Numbered from the stretch's first letter, positions 9,577 through 19,046 are shown. The stretch: 64,000 nt of DNA from Eshraghiella sp964441705 (GCA_964441705.1 CAYTWF010000004.1:13388-77387), one strand, 5' to 3'. Notes: generated by a model not told the origin, from the sequence alone. Numbers and translations are program-made.

Positions 9577-10050
9577 TCATATAAGCTCTTTTTTCATTTT
9601 GTCCAAAGCGCGCTTTTGAACAGAACGTACGGTACTTGCATTCATGTGAAGCATTTTTCCTATCTCTGCGCTGGAATATCCTCCAAGAACAGCCAATGCT
9701 ACTATCTGCCGTTCTCTGTCCCCCAGACGGGCAAAAGAATTCCTGACATCCACGTACTCTTCATTAATATTGGTATCCGTTTCCAGGTTACCCGGAAGTT
9801 CAACCGACTTATTGACGTAGGTCTTAAGAGTTCTTTTGCACTTGGCACACAGAATGGCAAACATCCAGCCCTTAAAAGACTGAACATCCCTTAGCCTGTC
9901 AAAGGCTCCATACGCATCAAGAACTGCACTGCTTACCGCATCCTCAGCGTCATGGCAGTTGCCAAGAACATACAAAGCGTATTTGTACAAATCCTTATAT
10001 ATTTTACTATACAGCTGAGTAAACAGCTGGGAATCGCGGTTTGGTACCAT
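9577..10050 (-). CDS. ECF-type RNA polymerase sigma factor
   Basis: 157 residues with sigma region 2 (about 10-75, containing GNCHDAEDAVSSAVLDAY and FKGWMFAI) and region 4 (about 105-155, LGDRERQIVALAVLGGYSSA and ASTVRSVQKRALDKMKK). A GTG at 10065 would give 162 residues, but that segment contains the GAGGA ribosome site of the ATG at 10050, so 10050 is preferred. The following gene encodes a membrane-anchored protein, as in sigma/anti-sigma pairs. Its target promoters are unknown. Confidence 0.88.
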   Translation of the reverse strand: MVPNRDSQLFTQLYSKIYKDLYKYALYVLGNCHDAEDAVSSAVLDAYGAFDRLRDVQSFKGWMFAILCAKCKRTLKTYVNKSVELPGNLETDTNINEEYVDVRNSFARLGDRERQIVALAVLGGYSSAEIGKMLHMNASTVRSVQKRALDKMKKELI

Positions 10051-10124
10051 TATTGCAGTCCTCACTCTCTCATATTTGTTAACATATATTAAGTGGCAGA
10101 TAATGAACTTTTTGTTGCATATAT

Positions 10125-10163
10125 ATTAAAAAAAATTGAGCAGGCAAAAAACCTGCTCAATTG
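10125..10163 (-). terminator. Terminator of the lipid/polyketide operon
   Basis: On the minus strand ATTGAGCAGG pairs with CCTGCTCAAT around a TTTTTTG loop and continues into a run of eight Ts, just after the carboxylase gene. Confidence 0.88.
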
Positions 10164-10169
10164 TAAAAA

Positions 10170-11711
10170 TCACAATGGAATATTTCCATGTTTCTTCTTT
10201 ATTCCATCTTTATTCTTCTGTCTTAACATATCAAATGCCTTTGCAACTCTATCCTTTGTCTCCTCAGGATGAATTACCTCATCTACATATCCATGTTTTG
10301 CTGCAACATAAGGATTCATGAATTTATCTTCATACTCCTTGATTGCCGCTGCTCTTGCTGCTTCAGGGTCTTCAGCACCTTTAATTGCCTTACTTGAAAT
10401 AATGTTAACAGCACCCTCGGCACCCATTACTGCAAGCTCCGCTATTGGCCATGCATACACAAGGTCAGCGCCGATTCCCTTGCTGTCCATTCCTATGTAA
10501 GCGCCACCAAAGGCCTTACGAAGAATTACTGCAACCTTAGGAACTGTTGCCTCACTATAAGCATATAAAAGCTTAGCTCCATGACGAATAATTCCGCAAT
10601 GCTCCTGTGATTTACCTGGTAAAAATGCAGGTACATCAACAAGTGTAAGAATAGGGATATTAAAGCAATCACAGAATCTAATGAAACGTCCTGCTTTGTC
10701 ACCTGAATTGTAATCCAGGGAGCCTGCCAGATAATCTGGCTGATTGGCTACCACACCAACGGTATTGCCATCAAGTCTCATAAGACCAACAATTATATTC
10801 CTGGCAAAGCCTGACTGAATCTCCATAAAGGTGTCAATGTCAGCAAGCTCATTAATAACATCATGCATATCATAAGAGATTTTCATGTTAGGAGACACAA
10901 TATCTCTAAGTCTCTTGTGATAGTATTTTTTAACAGGTTCAACTACTGGAGGCTTCTCCTCAAAGTTCTCAGGAAGAAACGCAAGCAGCTGTCTTACGCC
11001 CTTAAGACAGGCTGTGTCATCCGGATATACAAAATGGGCAACACCACTCTGATTCATATGAACCTCGGCACCGCCAAGCTCCTGAGTAGTAACAACCTCT
11101 CCGGTAACCTCTTTAATTACCTTTGGTCCGGTAATATACATCTGTCCATTTTCTTTTGTCATAAATATGAAATCACAAAGGGCTGGTGAATAGCATGCTC
11201 CACCTGCACAAGGTCCCATAATTACAGCTATCTGAGGTGCAACACCTGACATATCAGTATGTCTTTTGAACATTCTGGCATATCCGTTAAGGCTGTCGAT
11301 TCCCTCTTCAATTCTGGCTCCACCGCTATCGTTAATCTCTACAAATGGTGCTTTGGCATCCATAGCCATATCCATTGCATTGCAGATTTTCATTGCGTGA
11401 TACTCACCAAGAGCACCACCGCCAACGGTGAAATCCTGAGATGATGCAAAAACAATGCGTCCATTAACCTTTCCGTAGCCAGTTACAACACCGTCTCCGG
11501 GAATTTTTTTCTTATCCATTCCAAAATCTGTAGTTCTGGATTCCATAAGATTATTAATCTCAACAAATGTTCCTTCATCAAAAAGAATGTTAAGTCTTTC
11601 ACGAGCAGTAAGCTTTCCTCTCTCGTGCTGTTTATCTATACGAGCCTGACCACCGCCAATTTCTGCCTTGGCACGGTATTCATCAAGCTCCTTAAGCTTC
11701 TCGTCCCACAT
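10170..11711 (-). CDS. Acyl-CoA carboxylase beta (carboxyltransferase) subunit
   Basis: 513 residues, the usual length of PccB/MmdA-type carboxyltransferases. GKLTARERLNILFDEGTF at about 32-49 and the oxyanion region GGACYSPALCDF are family signatures, with both N- and C-terminal crotonase-fold halves present. It would transfer CO2 from biotin to an acyl-CoA, or act as the carboxyltransferase of a decarboxylase. No biotin carboxylase or biotin carrier gene is in the window, so partners must be elsewhere. It is the last gene of the 13-gene operon, 12 bp after fabD, and most simply supplies malonyl- or methylmalonyl-CoA to it. GGAGG precedes the ATG. Confidence 0.88.
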   Translation of the reverse strand: MWDEKLKELDEYRAKAEIGGGQARIDKQHERGKLTARERLNILFDEGTFVEINNLMESRTTDFGMDKKKIPGDGVVTGYGKVNGRIVFASSQDFTVGGGALGEYHAMKICNAMDMAMDAKAPFVEINDSGGARIEEGIDSLNGYARMFKRHTDMSGVAPQIAVIMGPCAGGACYSPALCDFIFMTKENGQMYITGPKVIKEVTGEVVTTQELGGAEVHMNQSGVAHFVYPDDTACLKGVRQLLAFLPENFEEKPPVVEPVKKYYHKRLRDIVSPNMKISYDMHDVINELADIDTFMEIQSGFARNIIVGLMRLDGNTVGVVANQPDYLAGSLDYNSGDKAGRFIRFCDCFNIPILTLVDVPAFLPGKSQEHCGIIRHGAKLLYAYSEATVPKVAVILRKAFGGAYIGMDSKGIGADLVYAWPIAELAVMGAEGAVNIISSKAIKGAEDPEAARAAAIKEYEDKFMNPYVAAKHGYVDEVIHPEETKDRVAKAFDMLRQKNKDGIKKKHGNIPL

Positions 11712-11723
11712 GTCAGAGCCTCC

Positions 11724-12647
11724 TTAGCCTATTGCTTCCAGGTCACTGACCGTGTTTATAGTGATAACCTTTTTACTTCTGTCAATTCTCTTCATGAAAC
11801 CGGCAAGTGTTTTGCCTGGTCCAATTTCATAGAATGTATCAACGCCAGCTTCAAGCATTTTTTCCATTGTCTCCTGCCATCTGACCGGAGAATATACCTG
11901 ATGCTCAAGAGTCTCTTTAATTGAAGAACTGTCTGTAACAACATCAACCTTATAGTTGTTGATATATGGAATTGCAGGGTCTACAAATTCTACATTCTGA
12001 AGTTCAACGGCAAGCTTGTCTCCAGCGCCTTTAAGCATTGGTGAATGGAAGGGTCCACTTACATTAAGAACAGATACAAGCTTAGCACCTGCTTCCTGAA
12101 GCATTGGAACTGCTGCCTGTACTGACTGGGCATAACCAGAGATTACAATCTGTCCCGGACAATTAAAATTAGCCGGAGATACAACCTTACCAGTCTCTGC
12201 TGTAATTTTGTCACAGATTTCCTTAATAGGAGCTGCATCAAGTCCAATAACTGCTGCCATTGAACCCTTACCTGCTGGCACTTCATTCTCCATGTACATG
12301 CCACGTTTTCTCACAAGCTTCATTGCATCTTCAAAGGATACAGCCCTGCTTGCAACCAACGCTGCATATTCACCAAGGCTTAAGCCTGCAGTAATATCAG
12401 CTGTGATACCTTTAAGTTCGACAGCCTTAAGAATGCAGCACTCTGCTGCAAGCATAGCTGCCTGTGTATATTCTGTTTTATTAATTAAATCGTTTTCCTC
12501 AAACAAAATGTGCTTAAGGTCAAAATCCATAAGCTCATCTGCCTTATCAATTATTGCCTTACATTCCTCGTACTGGTCGTAGAAATCCTTGGCCATGCCC
12601 ACATACTGTGCACCCTGTCCAGGGAAAAGAAATGCTGTTTTTCCCAT
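11724..12647 (-). CDS. fabD: Malonyl-CoA:ACP transacylase
   Basis: 307 residues. FPGQGAQYVGM at the N-terminus, the nucleophile motif GLSLGEYAAL with Ser90 (the Leu-for-His form common in Firmicutes), and SGPFHSPML with catalytic His201 are all present. It loads extender units onto acyl carrier protein. Here it sits between fabZ and the carboxylase gene in an operon with two ACPs, so it may serve this pathway rather than housekeeping fatty-acid synthesis; whether the genome holds a second fabD cannot be seen. TGGAGGAAAA lies upstream of the start. Confidence 0.93.
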   Translation of the reverse strand: MGKTAFLFPGQGAQYVGMAKDFYDQYEECKAIIDKADELMDFDLKHILFEENDLINKTEYTQAAMLAAECCILKAVELKGITADITAGLSLGEYAALVASRAVSFEDAMKLVRKRGMYMENEVPAGKGSMAAVIGLDAAPIKEICDKITAETGKVVSPANFNCPGQIVISGYAQSVQAAVPMLQEAGAKLVSVLNVSGPFHSPMLKGAGDKLAVELQNVEFVDPAIPYINNYKVDVVTDSSSIKETLEHQVYSPVRWQETMEKMLEAGVDTFYEIGPGKTLAGFMKRIDRSKKVITINTVSDLEAIG

Positions 12648-12709
12648 TATTTTCCTCCAATCCGTCTTAAGTGGCTTTCTGTCAGATAAGACATTCCAAA
12701 ATACAGCTA

Positions 12710-13159
12710 TTAATCCTCTGCGTAGATTGCAGCCTTGTCAACTGCTGTAAACATAAGCTCGCCCTTTGCTCTAACCTTGTCATTAACTGAGATTGTTACT
12801 GCAAAGGAATACAGACCTGAAGCACCCATAGTCTTCTTACAGTCAATAATAAGTGTATCTCCTGGAATTACAGGCTTAACAAATTTAAAATCCTTAACCT
12901 TTAATAATACATATATTGTACTGTCATCTGTTCCATCTGCTTCAATAGCAAGAGAACATGCCTGTGCTGCTGATTCAATTACAAGCACACCTGGCATAAT
13001 AGGTGAATCCGGAAAATGTCCCATAAAATATGGTTCATTAATTGACACATTCTTAAGTGCCTTTACTGATTCGCCCGGAACAATCTCAAGTACTCTCTCA
13101 ACCATCTGAAATGGTGGTCTCTGCTTAATTCTTTTGTTAATATCCATTATATTCATCAT
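12710..13159 (-). CDS. fabZ: 3-hydroxyacyl-ACP dehydratase, FabZ type
   Basis: 149 residues with the hot-dog active-site segment MGHFPDSPIMPGVLVIESAA, giving catalytic His48 and Glu62. It removes water from 3-hydroxyacyl-ACP. The start overlaps the fabG stop by one base (TAATG), so translation is coupled to the ketoreductase; two further ATGs lie a few codons in. Together with FabG and the ketosynthase it would give trans-2-enoyl intermediates. No enoyl reductase of the FabI or FabK kind is recognisable in the operon. Confidence 0.92.
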   Translation of the reverse strand: MMNIMDINKRIKQRPPFQMVERVLEIVPGESVKALKNVSINEPYFMGHFPDSPIMPGVLVIESAAQACSLAIEADGTDDSTIYVLLKVKDFKFVKPVIPGDTLIIDCKKTMGASGLYSFAVTISVNDKVRAKGELMFTAVDKAAIYAED

Positions 13160-13893
13160 TATAAGCTAAGACCTCCATCCATTACGATGACCTGACCGGT
13201 TACATAAGAGCTGGCATCACCGCACAGCATGGTAACAACCTCTGCAACCTCATCAACGGTTCCAAGGCGTCCCAGAGGAATATTCTTATTATATTCTTCC
13301 ATTTTCTCAGCCGGTATATCATCAATCATTTCTGTTGTTATGAAGCCAGGTGCAACAGCGTTAACCTGGATACCATAAGGCCCAAGCTCCTTGGCAAGTG
13401 TTGCTGTCATTGAGTTAACAGCACCCTTAGTTGCACTGTATACTGACTGTCCTGCAAGGGCAAGCTTTGAGCTTACAGATGAGATATTAACGATTCTGCC
13501 GCTTCTCTGTTTGAACATCTTAAGGGCGGCCTGCTGGCAGCAGTAAAAATATCCTTTAACATTAATATTCATGCTTCTGTCAAGAGAATCAGAATTAAGC
13601 ATAAGCAGATATGCATCATCTACAACACCTGCATTATTAACAAGGATATCAATATGTCCAAAATGCTTAAATGCTTCTCTGAAAAGCATTGATACTTCCT
13701 TCTGAACTGATACATTTGCTTTTACAGCGATTGCATCACAGCCCATATCTTTTATTTTATTAACAACCTCCATTGCGGCCTCTTCGCTGCTGTTATAATT
13801 AACAACAACGTCGATGCCCTCCTTGGCAAGTCTTAATGCACATGCTTTTCCAATTCCTCTTGAAGCACCTGTAACAATTGCAACTCTACTCAT
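13159..13893 (-). CDS. fabG: 3-oxoacyl-ACP reductase (SDR family)
   Basis: 244 residues, classical short-chain dehydrogenase: TGASRGIG nucleotide-binding motif at 8-15, NNAG at 86-89, and the catalytic Ser139/Tyr152/Lys156 in NISS...YSATK. It reduces the 3-oxoacyl-ACP made by the ketosynthase, with NADPH expected. AGGAGAA precedes the ATG. It lies 27 bp after the ketosynthase fusion and overlaps fabZ by one base. Confidence 0.92.
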   Translation of the reverse strand: MSRVAIVTGASRGIGKACALRLAKEGIDVVVNYNSSEEAAMEVVNKIKDMGCDAIAVKANVSVQKEVSMLFREAFKHFGHIDILVNNAGVVDDAYLLMLNSDSLDRSMNINVKGYFYCCQQAALKMFKQRSGRIVNISSVSSKLALAGQSVYSATKGAVNSMTATLAKELGPYGIQVNAVAPGFITTEMIDDIPAEKMEEYNKNIPLGRLGTVDEVAEVVTMLCGDASSYVTGQVIVMDGGLSL

Positions 13894-13920
13894 ATCTTCT
13901 GATTCTCCTTTTATAACTGT

Positions 13921-16341
13921 TTATTCTGCCTTCTTAAGTACTACTGCACAATAAGAACCACCTACTGCAAAGCTTGTAGCAAGTACATACTTATATGCTG
14001 ATGTATCAGCTGTAATCTCCTTAGCTGTTCCATTTTCAAAAATATAAGCTGGCTGATTCTTATCAAGCTTACCTGCTAACATAAGTGATGCATGAACTGC
14101 CTCAAGTGTAGCTGCAGCCGCTCTGGCTTCGCCTACAAGTGTTTTTACACTGTGTACAGGCTTCTGATTGTTGCCAAATACTCTTTCGTATGAATTCATC
14201 TCTATTGTATCAACTGTTGTGTTACCATTACCAAATCCAACAATTGCATCAATATCATTAACTGTAATTCCAGCATTCTTACAAGCGTTAGTGATTGCCT
14301 TATCAAGAGCTGCATCTGAACCTGCAAGTGTACCAACTGTTACTGACTCATGAGCCATTCCGTAGCCGGCTATCTGTGCATATTTTACTGCTCCTCTTGC
14401 ATTCGCTGATGCTTCGCTTTCCAGCATCATGGATGTACTTCCTTCACCAAGTACGAAGGTCTTACCACTCTTGCCATAAGGTGTAGTATCTGTTCCATCA
14501 GACATATATCCAAGCTTGCCGTAGAGAAGCTGCATTGTATCAGTATTTTCATCAACACCACAAGCCATCATCATCTTCTCAGCGCCATCTCTTACTACAT
14601 TGTAAGCATAGCATACGCTCTGAAGTCCTGACTGCATACCATTAGTAACAGTTACATTAACACCCTTAACACCTGAATTAATTGAAAGGTATCCGCCGGC
14701 TGCATTGTATACTGTGTTAGGGAATACAAATGCGCTGCCTGCCTGAAGACCATTCTTAATAAGTCCCTCATGGAAGTTAATAATATCTGTTGCCGGTCCA
14801 TCTGATGTACCGATAATCATACCAATCTCAGTCTCATTCTCAGGAGTTACAGTAACGCCTGCGCTCTTAAGACAAGACCTGCCTGATACAACCTGAATCT
14901 GGCTAAGCTTATCAAGCTTTCTATAGAAGTTAAGCTTAATCTCATGCTCCTTATAATCATCAGCTCCAACGTTAGCATGAATAGAACCATTCTCAGCAGC
15001 TGTTTTACCTGACTTGGCGTTTTCAACATATTCCTCAACGCTGTTGCCAAGTGCACTTACAAGGCCAAAGCCTGTTACATATACCTTATTATCTTCCTGT
15101 GGCTTAACAGCCTTAGGCTCCTTTGCAAATATAAGTGATGCATTACATCCGCCAAATGCAAAGTTATTAGTCATTGCATAGTCTACGTCCTTGTGCTTGC
15201 TCTCATTAGGAAGGAAATCAAGCTTTCCGGCTCTTTCCTTAAGATTAGCAAGGTCTTCCTCTGAATATCCGATTGTTGCAGGAAGTGTGCTTGTTGTAAG
15301 AGCCTTTACTGTATAAATAGCTTCAACTGCACCTGCAGCTCCGAGGCAATGTCCAACCATTGATTTGGTTGAGTCAACGCTTACATTATCGCAGTCACCA
15401 AAAATATTCTGCATTGCCTGTGTCTCAGTTGAATCATTAAGTGGAGTACCAGTTGCATGTCCATTAATATATCCAATCTTATCAGGTGTTAACTGGGCAT
15501 TATCAAGTGCCCATTTCATTGCATTCATCTGTCCTTCACTATCAGGTCTTGGTGCAGTAATATGATGAGCATCTGAACTGATACCACCACCAATTACGTC
15601 ACAATAGATATGAGCTCCTCTGGCTGCGGCATGCTCATAGGACTCAACGATAAGTGCACCGGCACCTTCTCCAAGTGTAATTCCCTTGCTCTTGTTATAT
15701 GGAGAGCATGGGTCTGTATCAAGTGCATGAAGTGCTGTAAATCCACCAAATGCAAGGGCTGAGAAGGAATCTGAGCCACCTACGATGAAAGCATCACCTA
15801 CTCCTGCACGAATAAGGTCGCATGCATACTCAACACTGATTGTACTGGCTGCACATGCGTTACCTACATTGGTAACTACGCCCTTTGCTCCAGCAATCTT
15901 AGCAACATTATTAGCTATCGCTCCGATTGGCATCTTAACTATATCATTAGCATCTGTCTTTGAAGGATCCTCTTCATTCTCAGTAAAGAACTTCTGAATA
16001 CTGATTGCTCCACCAACGCAGCTGCCGATAATAACACCAACTCTGTCTGCATTATTGTCATTTATCTCTATTTTTGAATCACCAAGTGCCTCTTTGGCAG
16101 CCTTAACACACAGAAGTGAAACTCTGTCCATCTTATCTGCATCCTCACCGGCGTCAACATCAAAGCATTCCTTTGACTCAGCGCCCATGTGAGCATAGCA
16201 CTCAGTTGTATCTATCGATTTAACTACATCAATTCCGCATACACCACTGATACAGTTCTTCCAGCTTTCATCCACCGTATCTCCAATGGCATTAATCATT
16301 CCAAGTCCGGTAATAACACATCTTTTATCATTTCCAACCAT
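13921..16341 (-). CDS. Fused ketosynthase (KS-alpha) and chain-length-factor-like (KS-beta) protein
   Basis: 806 residues containing two complete thiolase-fold ketosynthase domains. Domain 1 (about 5-407) keeps the catalytic triad: Cys163 in NACAAST, His295 in NGHATGTP and His331 in VGHCLGAAG. Domain 2 (about 419-806, starting YVTGFGLVSALG) is a ketosynthase without the triad: the Cys position reads NGMQSGLQSV (Met569, then Gln570), the first His motif reads GFGNGNTT, and the second reads LVGEARAAAA. An active plus an inactive ketosynthase is the KS-alpha/KS-beta (chain length factor) arrangement of type II polyketide synthases, here on one chain. It would form a pseudo-heterodimer within one polypeptide. 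AGAGG lies upstream of the ATG. Confidence 0.9.
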   Translation of the reverse strand: MVGNDKRCVITGLGMINAIGDTVDESWKNCISGVCGIDVVKSIDTTECYAHMGAESKECFDVDAGEDADKMDRVSLLCVKAAKEALGDSKIEINDNNADRVGVIIGSCVGGAISIQKFFTENEEDPSKTDANDIVKMPIGAIANNVAKIAGAKGVVTNVGNACAASTISVEYACDLIRAGVGDAFIVGGSDSFSALAFGGFTALHALDTDPCSPYNKSKGITLGEGAGALIVESYEHAAARGAHIYCDVIGGGISSDAHHITAPRPDSEGQMNAMKWALDNAQLTPDKIGYINGHATGTPLNDSTETQAMQNIFGDCDNVSVDSTKSMVGHCLGAAGAVEAIYTVKALTTSTLPATIGYSEEDLANLKERAGKLDFLPNESKHKDVDYAMTNNFAFGGCNASLIFAKEPKAVKPQEDNKVYVTGFGLVSALGNSVEEYVENAKSGKTAAENGSIHANVGADDYKEHEIKLNFYRKLDKLSQIQVVSGRSCLKSAGVTVTPENETEIGMIIGTSDGPATDIINFHEGLIKNGLQAGSAFVFPNTVYNAAGGYLSINSGVKGVNVTVTNGMQSGLQSVCYAYNVVRDGAEKMMMACGVDENTDTMQLLYGKLGYMSDGTDTTPYGKSGKTFVLGEGSTSMMLESEASANARGAVKYAQIAGYGMAHESVTVGTLAGSDAALDKAITNACKNAGITVNDIDAIVGFGNGNTTVDTIEMNSYERVFGNNQKPVHSVKTLVGEARAAAATLEAVHASLMLAGKLDKNQPAYIFENGTAKEITADTSAYKYVLATSFAVGGSYCAVVLKKAE

Positions 16342-16445
16342 ATATTTACCTCTTCCAGCCTTCCTTAATCGAGGGCATTACTATAACTACAGTTCCTGTG
16401 CACTGTTAGTCAGATTGATACTGCCACAGGGCAGATGAAGGATTA

Positions 16446-16700
16446 TTAGTCCTCCATGTGCTCCATAACATATTTGCTAAGTGCTTCAATGTTAAAGAAG
16501 TTCTCTTTAGCAACACCTGTCATCTGTACTCCGAATTCCTGATCGATTCCAGCAATAATCTCAAGTGAATCAATTGAATCAAGACCGATTCCATCTCCGA
16601 AAAGTTCAACTTCATAATCAAGCTCTTCTGCAGGTATTCTTAAGTTCTCAACAAGAATTCCTTTAATCTTTTCTGCAATTTCTGTCTGCTTTGCGTCCAT
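16446..16700 (-). CDS. Acyl carrier protein (second of the operon)
   Basis: 84 residues. The phosphopantetheine site is GIGLDSIDSLEI with Ser42; the helix II region matches other ACPs. It lies between the AMP-ligase relative and the fused ketosynthase, which fits a dedicated carrier for chain extension. AAAGGAG precedes the ATG. About 105 bp without a gene separate it from the ketosynthase. Confidence 0.92.
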   Translation of the reverse strand: MDAKQTEIAEKIKGILVENLRIPAEELDYEVELFGDGIGLDSIDSLEIIAGIDQEFGVQMTGVAKENFFNIEALSKYVMEHMED

Positions 16701-16752
16701 TTTAAATCTCCTTTAGAAAAATAATTTATATAGATCAGTGAGAGCACTGTTT

Positions 16753-18297
16753 CTACCATTGAATATCAAAATATCTGTCCACCACACTGTGGTCAATTGC
16801 CTCATAGCTTACAATTGTTTTAGTTACTCCCTTATATGTAGGAAGCTCGTTACTTCTGGCTTTAACCTTGGCTTTAAGGTCCTTTTCAATATCTCCAGAC
16901 TCCATGTTACCATAGAAGTTCATATCGGGTTCAATTACTATTGCAAGTAATGCCCTTCCTCTTAGACTGTCCTCTTTTATTAGGCAATCCTTAATTCCTT
17001 CTATATCTGCAAATCTCATCTTAAGTTCTTCAGGTGAAATGTTTTCACCGTTAGGAGTGATAATAAGATTCTTCTTCAGCCCTAAAATATGTAAGTATCC
17101 ATCATCATCTATCTCTCCGAGGTCACCGGTTTTAAGCCATCCATCTTCTGTGAAAGCCTCTGCAGTTCTTTCAGAGTCATTATAATACCCCTTCATAACT
17201 ACATCACCCTTAACCTGAATCTCTCCATCCTGGATTCTAACTTCAGTTCCTGGATATACCTTGCCAACTGAATCCGCCACCTTGTCGGTATCAACATTAC
17301 CAGTAACAATATTGGCTGCCTCTGTAAGTCCATAACCGGCAAAAAGAGTGATTCCCAAATCTGCTGCCATCTTAATAAGCTTTGGCTGAACATAAGCACC
17401 ACCACAGATAATTGTCTCAATTCCATCAAGGAATTCAGGTCCTTTGATTCTTGCTACTGCAAGTACCATCTCAGCAAGACCCGGTACAAGTGTAAGAATT
17501 GTTGGCTTCATTTTAGGTATGTCAAATACTATATTACTCATGTCTTCACAGGCATACACAAGTGCGCCAGTGTATATACATGTAAGCAATCCTCTAATAG
17601 CTCCAAACACATGTGATAATGGAAGAATCGCAACAGTTCTCTGTCCATATGTGTGTCCCGGAATAAATAATCCATTATGTGCTGCTCTCATAATTGCTCC
17701 ATGTGAAAGCATTGCTCCATAAGGCTCACCAGCCTCTCCATTGGCATATGGAGATTTAACAGTTCCAAGTGAAAAGCATATTACAGCTATATCATCTGCT
17801 GATACATCTGCCATTGGTGCCTGGCTCTGTGCTGTATCGTTAATTCCAAATATCTGTGTATCAAGACCATTTGTAATCTCTTCAAATTCTGGATTAATAA
17901 AAAGTCCTTTAATATCAAACTTGGCAATTATTCTTACAAGGTCATCATGACTAAGCGCATTAGGCGCTGCAGGAAGCATAATAACTGTGCAGCCTGATGT
18001 AGGAATTGCCATATATAATTCCATCGCTGCCAGACAGTTAGGTGCCAGTACTGCAATAATATCACCCTTAACAAAGCCCTGCTCTTTAAGGAATTGCCTT
18101 CTCTGTCCGATTCTGTCACACAGTTCACCATAGGCTACTGTACTAACCATATCACTTACTGCCGGAAGCTCTGAGTAATCTCTCCTGCACTTCTCCATAA
18201 GCTCACAAAATGTATTAAGTAATGGTAGCTCCTTAAGAACCTCAGGCTTAAGAAGTCCTTCAAAATATTCTCTTTGTTCTGCCGAATAGTTAATCAT
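16753..18297 (-). CDS. AMP-dependent synthetase/ligase homologue with altered core motifs
   Basis: 514 residues of the ANL superfamily. Recognisable are AGYGLTEAANIV (A5), GWLKTGDLGEIDDDGYLHI (A7) and KKNLIITPNGENISPEE (A8). Two key motifs deviate. The phosphate-binding loop, normally SGTTGxPKG, reads SLGT followed by an insertion and GEPYGAMLSHG, with no Lys. The C-terminal A10 motif, normally GKxxR, reads IDHSVVDRYFD and lacks the catalytic Lys. It may load a starter acid on an ACP, as in aryl-polyene pathways, but adenylation by the standard mechanism is doubtful. It overlaps the upstream acyltransferase gene by one base (TAATG). Confidence 0.8.
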   Translation of the reverse strand: MINYSAEQREYFEGLLKPEVLKELPLLNTFCELMEKCRRDYSELPAVSDMVSTVAYGELCDRIGQRRQFLKEQGFVKGDIIAVLAPNCLAAMELYMAIPTSGCTVIMLPAAPNALSHDDLVRIIAKFDIKGLFINPEFEEITNGLDTQIFGINDTAQSQAPMADVSADDIAVICFSLGTVKSPYANGEAGEPYGAMLSHGAIMRAAHNGLFIPGHTYGQRTVAILPLSHVFGAIRGLLTCIYTGALVYACEDMSNIVFDIPKMKPTILTLVPGLAEMVLAVARIKGPEFLDGIETIICGGAYVQPKLIKMAADLGITLFAGYGLTEAANIVTGNVDTDKVADSVGKVYPGTEVRIQDGEIQVKGDVVMKGYYNDSERTAEAFTEDGWLKTGDLGEIDDDGYLHILGLKKNLIITPNGENISPEELKMRFADIEGIKDCLIKEDSLRGRALLAIVIEPDMNFYGNMESGDIEKDLKAKVKARSNELPTYKGVTKTIVSYEAIDHSVVDRYFDIQW

Positions 18298-19046
18298 TAT
18301 TCTGTCCTTGCCTTTACGTGATGTCTTGCTGTAAGCACTTCATCCATCTTTTCCTGAATACGTTCCTTTACAAGAGCACATATCTCTGTTTTTTTCATGC
18401 TGCCATACTCCTCAAAGGTAATTGGCTTAAGATAGTGAACCTGAGTAACACATCTTTTGAAGGAGTTGCCATTTAGTGCTTTGTATGAATCAACTATTGT
18501 AACAGGAATAATTGGACACTGTGAATCAAGGGCACATCTAAAGCAGCCTGCATTAAACTTCTGCAAAGTATTTTTATTGTCCTTGTAGCCGCCCTCTGGA
18601 AAAATAAGGTATTTTCTTCCTTCCTTAACCTCCTGGGCAAGCTCCTTAAGCACCTTAAGCTGCTGTCTTGGGTTCTTAAAATCAAGTCTTTTTCCGTTAA
18701 CTAAATCAACTACCTGTTTGGCAACAATCTTCTCAGACTGATTCTTCTCCATCAACACTGCACATGGTTCATCATGGCTAAGCATAATACCCAGTGCATC
18801 GTATTTACCCTGATGGTTCGCATACAGAATATATCCGCCTTCCTTTGGAAGGTTCTCCCTGCCATATACCTTTGTTGTAGCACGTCCTCTTTTTCTCATA
18901 TGCTCCATTATTCGCTGAGCCAGTCTGTATCGGTCATCCTCATTATATCTTTCAGGATGCTTCATATACTTATTAACCTCATAAAGCATATGCAGTACAA
19001 AATATGGACTGCTTAGTGCCACGTAATAAAACCTTAATAATCCCAT
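18297..19046 (-). CDS. PlsC-type 1-acylglycerol-3-phosphate acyltransferase (second of the operon)
   Basis: About 249 residues. NHQGKYD gives the HX4D catalytic motif, and FPEGGYKDN is acyltransferase motif III. A longer reading starts at 19058, but GGAAG five bases before the ATG at 19046 makes the latter more likely. The enzyme would acylate a lysophospholipid or a related hydroxyl acceptor at the membrane. In the operon it precedes the AMP-ligase relative, which suggests that the pathway product is moved from ACP onto a glycerolipid; this is inference. Confidence 0.85.
   Translation of the reverse strand: MGLLRFYYVALSSPYFVLHMLYEVNKYMKHPERYNEDDRYRLAQRIMEHMRKRGRATTKVYGRENLPKEGGYILYANHQGKYDALGIMLSHDEPCAVLMEKNQSEKIVAKQVVDLVNGKRLDFKNPRQQLKVLKELAQEVKEGRKYLIFPEGGYKDNKNTLQKFNAGCFRCALDSQCPIIPVTIVDSYKALNGNSFKRCVTQVHYLKPITFEEYGSMKKTEICALVKERIQEKMDEVLTARHHVKARTE

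Noticed and set aside
16753..18297. Long-chain acyl-CoA synthetase as a firm product name
   Set aside because: The two missing Lys-containing motifs make ordinary acyl-CoA synthesis doubtful, so only the superfamily is given.
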